Shown one piece after another: positions 24,793 through 26,610 of a stretch of 26,610 nucleotides of DNA. The translations under genes were made by a program, and so were the position numbers. This stretch comes from DASQDT01 sp036380435 (GTDB lineage: Bacteria; Acidobacteriota; Blastocatellia; Pyrinomonadales; Pyrinomonadaceae): assembly GCA_036380435.1 (NCBI GenBank), contig DASVES010000307.1, positions 1 to 26,610 on the forward strand, in the 5' to 3' direction. The stretch's first letter is position 1. Every line of letters begins with the position of its first letter. The notes under the pieces are model-generated. The model saw nothing but the letters and a program-made list of their open reading frames with translations, did no database searches and was not told the DNA's origin.

Positions 24793-25437
24793 CTAGAATT
24801 CATTGCTCTTGTCACTCTCCTCGACCTGCGTGTCGATCCACGACCCGGCGGTCGGCGTGTGGCCGCCTTCGGCGAGACTCAACTGTCCTTCGAAGACCCC
24901 GCAGCCGTCAACGTCAACCTGCTTGGCGTCGGTCGGGAGCATCAGGAAAACTTTCGTCTCGACCTTCTGGTTGCCGAAGACGTGGACGTTGACCGGCTTC
25001 GTCCGCCGCAGCGGGACGATCTGCTCGTACCGTCCGAAGCTGATGGCGCCCGTCGGGCACACGCTCGCGCACATGGGTTTGAGTCCTTCGGAGGTGCGGT
25101 CGAAGCACATGTCGCACTTCATCTGGAGGTGCATCGCCGAGTTGTACTTGGGCACGCCGAACGGGCAGGCGTTGACGCAGTTGCGGCAGTCGAGACACCG
25201 GGGCTTCAGTGCCGACATCACCACGCCCTCCTCCGACACCTTGATGGCGTCGGCCGGGCAGACGAGCGCGCACGTCGGCTCGTTGCAGTGCATGCAGACG
25301 GTCGGCATCGTGGCGGTCGTCTCGGCGCGGTCGAGGTAGTCAACGTAGATCATCGAGTACCCCTTGTGCGTCCCGCACTCGCGGCACGCCGCCACGCACG
25401 AGCGGCAGCCGATGCACCGCTGCGGGTCGATGAACAT
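24793..25437 (-). CDS. Four-cluster [4Fe-4S] ferredoxin subunit of a molybdenum oxidoreductase
   Basis: 214 residues from ATG 25437; an in-frame ATG at 25449 lies next to repeats without a ribosome binding site, while the chosen one follows GGAAGAG at 5 nt. Sixteen Cys (counted from 25449) form four groups: C12-C15-C18-C22, C52-C55-C60-C64, C85-C88-C91-C95 and C112-C115-C127-C131. This is the pattern of NrfC/PsrB/DmsB-type electron-transfer subunits, which relay electrons to a molybdopterin catalytic subunit. Directly downstream of that subunit's gene, it probably forms a complex with it. There is no membrane helix or Tat signal, so it may be exported with its partner or stay cytoplasmic. The C-terminal 60 residues lack recognised motifs. 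Confidence 0.88.
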   Translation of the reverse strand: MFIDPQRCIGCRSCVAACRECGTHKGYSMIYVDYLDRAETTATMPTVCMHCNEPTCALVCPADAIKVSEEGVVMSALKPRCLDCRNCVNACPFGVPKYNSAMHLQMKCDMCFDRTSEGLKPMCASVCPTGAISFGRYEQIVPLRRTKPVNVHVFGNQKVETKVFLMLPTDAKQVDVDGCGVFEGQLSLAEGGHTPTAGSWIDTQVEESDKSNEF

Positions 25438-25457
25438 CGTCTCTTCCATAAAAAGCT

Positions 25458-25478
25458 GTTAGCCGTTAGCCGTTAGCT
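25458..25478. repeat. Tandem heptamer array next to the ferredoxin start
   Basis: GTTAGCC-GTTAGCC-GTTAGCT, three 7-bp units in a row, between the ferredoxin start and its upstream neighbour. The same CTnnnAG unit (as complement) is found at 24766-24786 and 25545-25586. Confidence 0.7.
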
Positions 25479-25544
25479 AAAACCGTGAGACGGCCAAAAC
25501 CTCCGTTAAGATTTGAACTGCGACCGTCCGCCGTGGGACAAAAG

Positions 25545-25586
25545 CTGGAAGCTGACAGCTAATAGCTCATGGCTATTAGCTAACAG
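25545..25586. repeat. Six-unit heptamer array directly after the molybdopterin gene
   Basis: Six successive 7-bp units of form CTnnnnG: CTGGAAG, CTGACAG, CTAATAG, CTCATGG, CTATTAG, CTAACAG. The central part is also an inverted repeat (25550-25566 with 25572-25588, 15 of 17). It ends only 4 nt from the molybdopterin oxidoreductase stop, on the minus strand. Confidence 0.65.
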
Positions 25587-25589
25587 CTC

Positions 25590-26610
25590 TCACCTCACTT
25601 CGCTCCGTGACGTGCCCTTGCGCCGCTCGCCGAGGATGGGGAGACGGCGCGAGTGAATCTTCTCGATGCGTGCGGCGCACGCCTTGTACTCGGGGATTTT
25701 TGAAGTGGGGTCGAGCGCCGGGTTGGTCAGTTGATTCGCCGCGAGTTCTTCGCCCCAGTGGTAGGGGATGAAGATGGTGTCGGGCCGAATCGTGCGGACG
25801 ACGAGGGCGGGGAAGACGCCCTCGCCGCGGCGCGAGACGACCTTAACGCGCTCGCCGTCGTTGACCTTGAGCCTCGCGGCCGTCTCCGGGTGAATCTCGA
25901 CGTAAGGCTCCGGGCACTGCTCGACGAGGAAGCCGATGCGTCTGGTCTGGTTCCCCGAAAGATACTGGTAGACGACGCGCCCGCTCGTCAGAATGAGCGG
26001 GTACTGCTCGTCGGGCACTTCCGCCGGCGGATTATATTCGACCGGATGAAACTTCGCGCGCCCGTCCGGGTGGTAAAACTTTTCCTCAAACAGACGCGGC
26101 GTGCCGGGATGATCCTCCGTCGGGCACGGCCAGAAGACGCCGTTCTGCCGCTCGATCTTCTCGTAAGAGATGCCGTAGTAGTCGGCGTTGCCGCCGCGCG
26201 AGGCCACGCGTAATTCGTCGAAAATCTCGCGCGGGCTGTTGAAGGAGAAATATTTCCCGCGTCCCATCCGGCGCGCGATCTCCTGAATGATCCACCAGTC
26301 GACGCGCGCCTCGCCGGGCGGGTCGGCGGCCTTGTTGATTTTCAACACGCGCCCCTCGCTGTTCGCCGTCACGCCCTCGTCCTCGCTCCAGGTCGTGCCG
26401 GGCAGCACCACGTCGGCGTAGCGCGCGCCCTCAGACATGAAGAAGTCGATGCAGACGTAGAAGTCTAAGCCTTCGAGCGAGCGGCGCACCTCGTTCGTGT
26501 CCGGCAAAGAGACCATCACGTTGTTGCAGATGGAGAGCAGGCCCCGTATCTCGCCCTCGCGCATCTTCTGGAACATCTCGACGACGGAGACGCCGGCCTG
26601 CGGCAACTCC
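25590..26610 (-). CDS. Molybdopterin oxidoreductase, C-terminal part (nitrate reductase NasA/NarB-like); cut by window edge
   Basis: Only about 340 C-terminal residues are inside the window; the frame runs off the right edge. Sequence order fits assimilatory-type nitrate reductase or other DMSO-reductase family members: 'V-E-M-F-Q-K-M-R-E-G-E-I-R-G-L' and 'N-V-M-V-S-L-P-D' in the domain around the cofactor, and 'YADVVLPGTTWSEDEGVTANSEGRV', typical of this family. The final molybdopterin-dinucleotide-binding barrel follows, with 'LTSGRVVYQYLSGNQTRR' and 'PYHWG'. The active-site Mo ligand, N-terminal iron-sulphur motif and any signal peptide lie outside the window, so nitrate versus formate or other substrates is settled only by context: NarK-type transporter and porin downstream. 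The stop is at 25590, next to the heptamer array. Confidence 0.85.
   Translation of the reverse strand, partial: ELPQAGVSVVEMFQKMREGEIRGLLSICNNVMVSLPDTNEVRRSLEGLDFYVCIDFFMSEGARYADVVLPGTTWSEDEGVTANSEGRVLKINKAADPPGEARVDWWIIQEIARRMGRGKYFSFNSPREIFDELRVASRGGNADYYGISYEKIERQNGVFWPCPTEDHPGTPRLFEEKFYHPDGRAKFHPVEYNPPAEVPDEQYPLILTSGRVVYQYLSGNQTRRIGFLVEQCPEPYVEIHPETAARLKVNDGERVKVVSRRGEGVFPALVVRTIRPDTIFIPYHWGEELAANQLTNPALDPTSKIPEYKACAARIEKIHSRRLPILGERRKGTSRSEVR

Noticed and set aside
24729..25588. Heptamer arrays as a CRISPR
   Set aside because: Repeat units are 7 bp with no spacers, no 23-47 bp direct repeats and no cas genes.

Overview
The window is GC-rich (roughly 60-65% by eye) bacterial chromosome with a secreted-protein locus at the left, transport and proteolysis genes in the middle, an accessory patch with insertion-sequence material, and a nitrate-metabolism cluster at the right. 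No rRNA or tRNA gene was seen. The mix (secreted stalk-like proteins with 'VGIGT-x-x-P' repeats and a conserved 'DVAEWVP' tail domain, 'TDPTL' repeats after an FN3 domain, a WG-repeat protein, an ABC permease fused to an M1 peptidase, a DUF3565 protein) suggests a soil-type Acidobacteriota, possibly Blastocatellia. That placement is an inference from gene content.

Left (1-8303, + strand): two paralogous exported stalk-like proteins (278-1210 and 1246-2430) precede a 1905-residue exported protein (2504-8221). The large protein has a signal peptide, an FN3 domain, three short TDPTL repeats and about six cupredoxin-like domains in three pairs. A full laccase-type copper set can be read from it, but the motifs come in rotated order: motifs 3 and 4 in domain 2, then HxH motifs 1 and 2 in domain 3. 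It most resembles the very large MnxG/McoA-type multicopper oxidases, so a metal oxidase, perhaps of Mn(II), is the best guess. A perfect 19-bp hairpin ends the unit.

Middle (8364-17419): an MsbA-like ABC exporter (-) is divergent from a nine-repeat WG lipoprotein (+). A short stretch with a beheaded signal-peptide ORF and a decayed IS6-type transposase follows. Then come an ABC ATPase and its permease-M1 peptidase partner (-; ATGA overlap; good sigma-70 promoter upstream) and an MpaB/DUF2236 haem oxygenase-like gene.

Accessory patch (17489-19553): a more AT-rich amidohydrolase gene beside a 951-bp IS982-type element. The element has 18-bp perfect terminal repeats, and its transposase is frameshifted before the catalytic Glu.

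Right (19704-26610, all -): in transcription order, the C-terminal part of a molybdopterin oxidoreductase (cut by the window edge), a four-[4Fe-4S] ferredoxin subunit, a Tat-type Rieske protein, a small two-helix membrane protein, a DUF3565 protein, a NarK/NasA-type nitrate transporter, an alginate-export-like porin and a YwiC-like membrane protein. Together they look like nitrate uptake plus reduction, with an unusual Rieske/ferredoxin electron-transfer set. Arrays of degenerate 7-bp units (CTnnnAG) sit on both sides of the ferredoxin gene.
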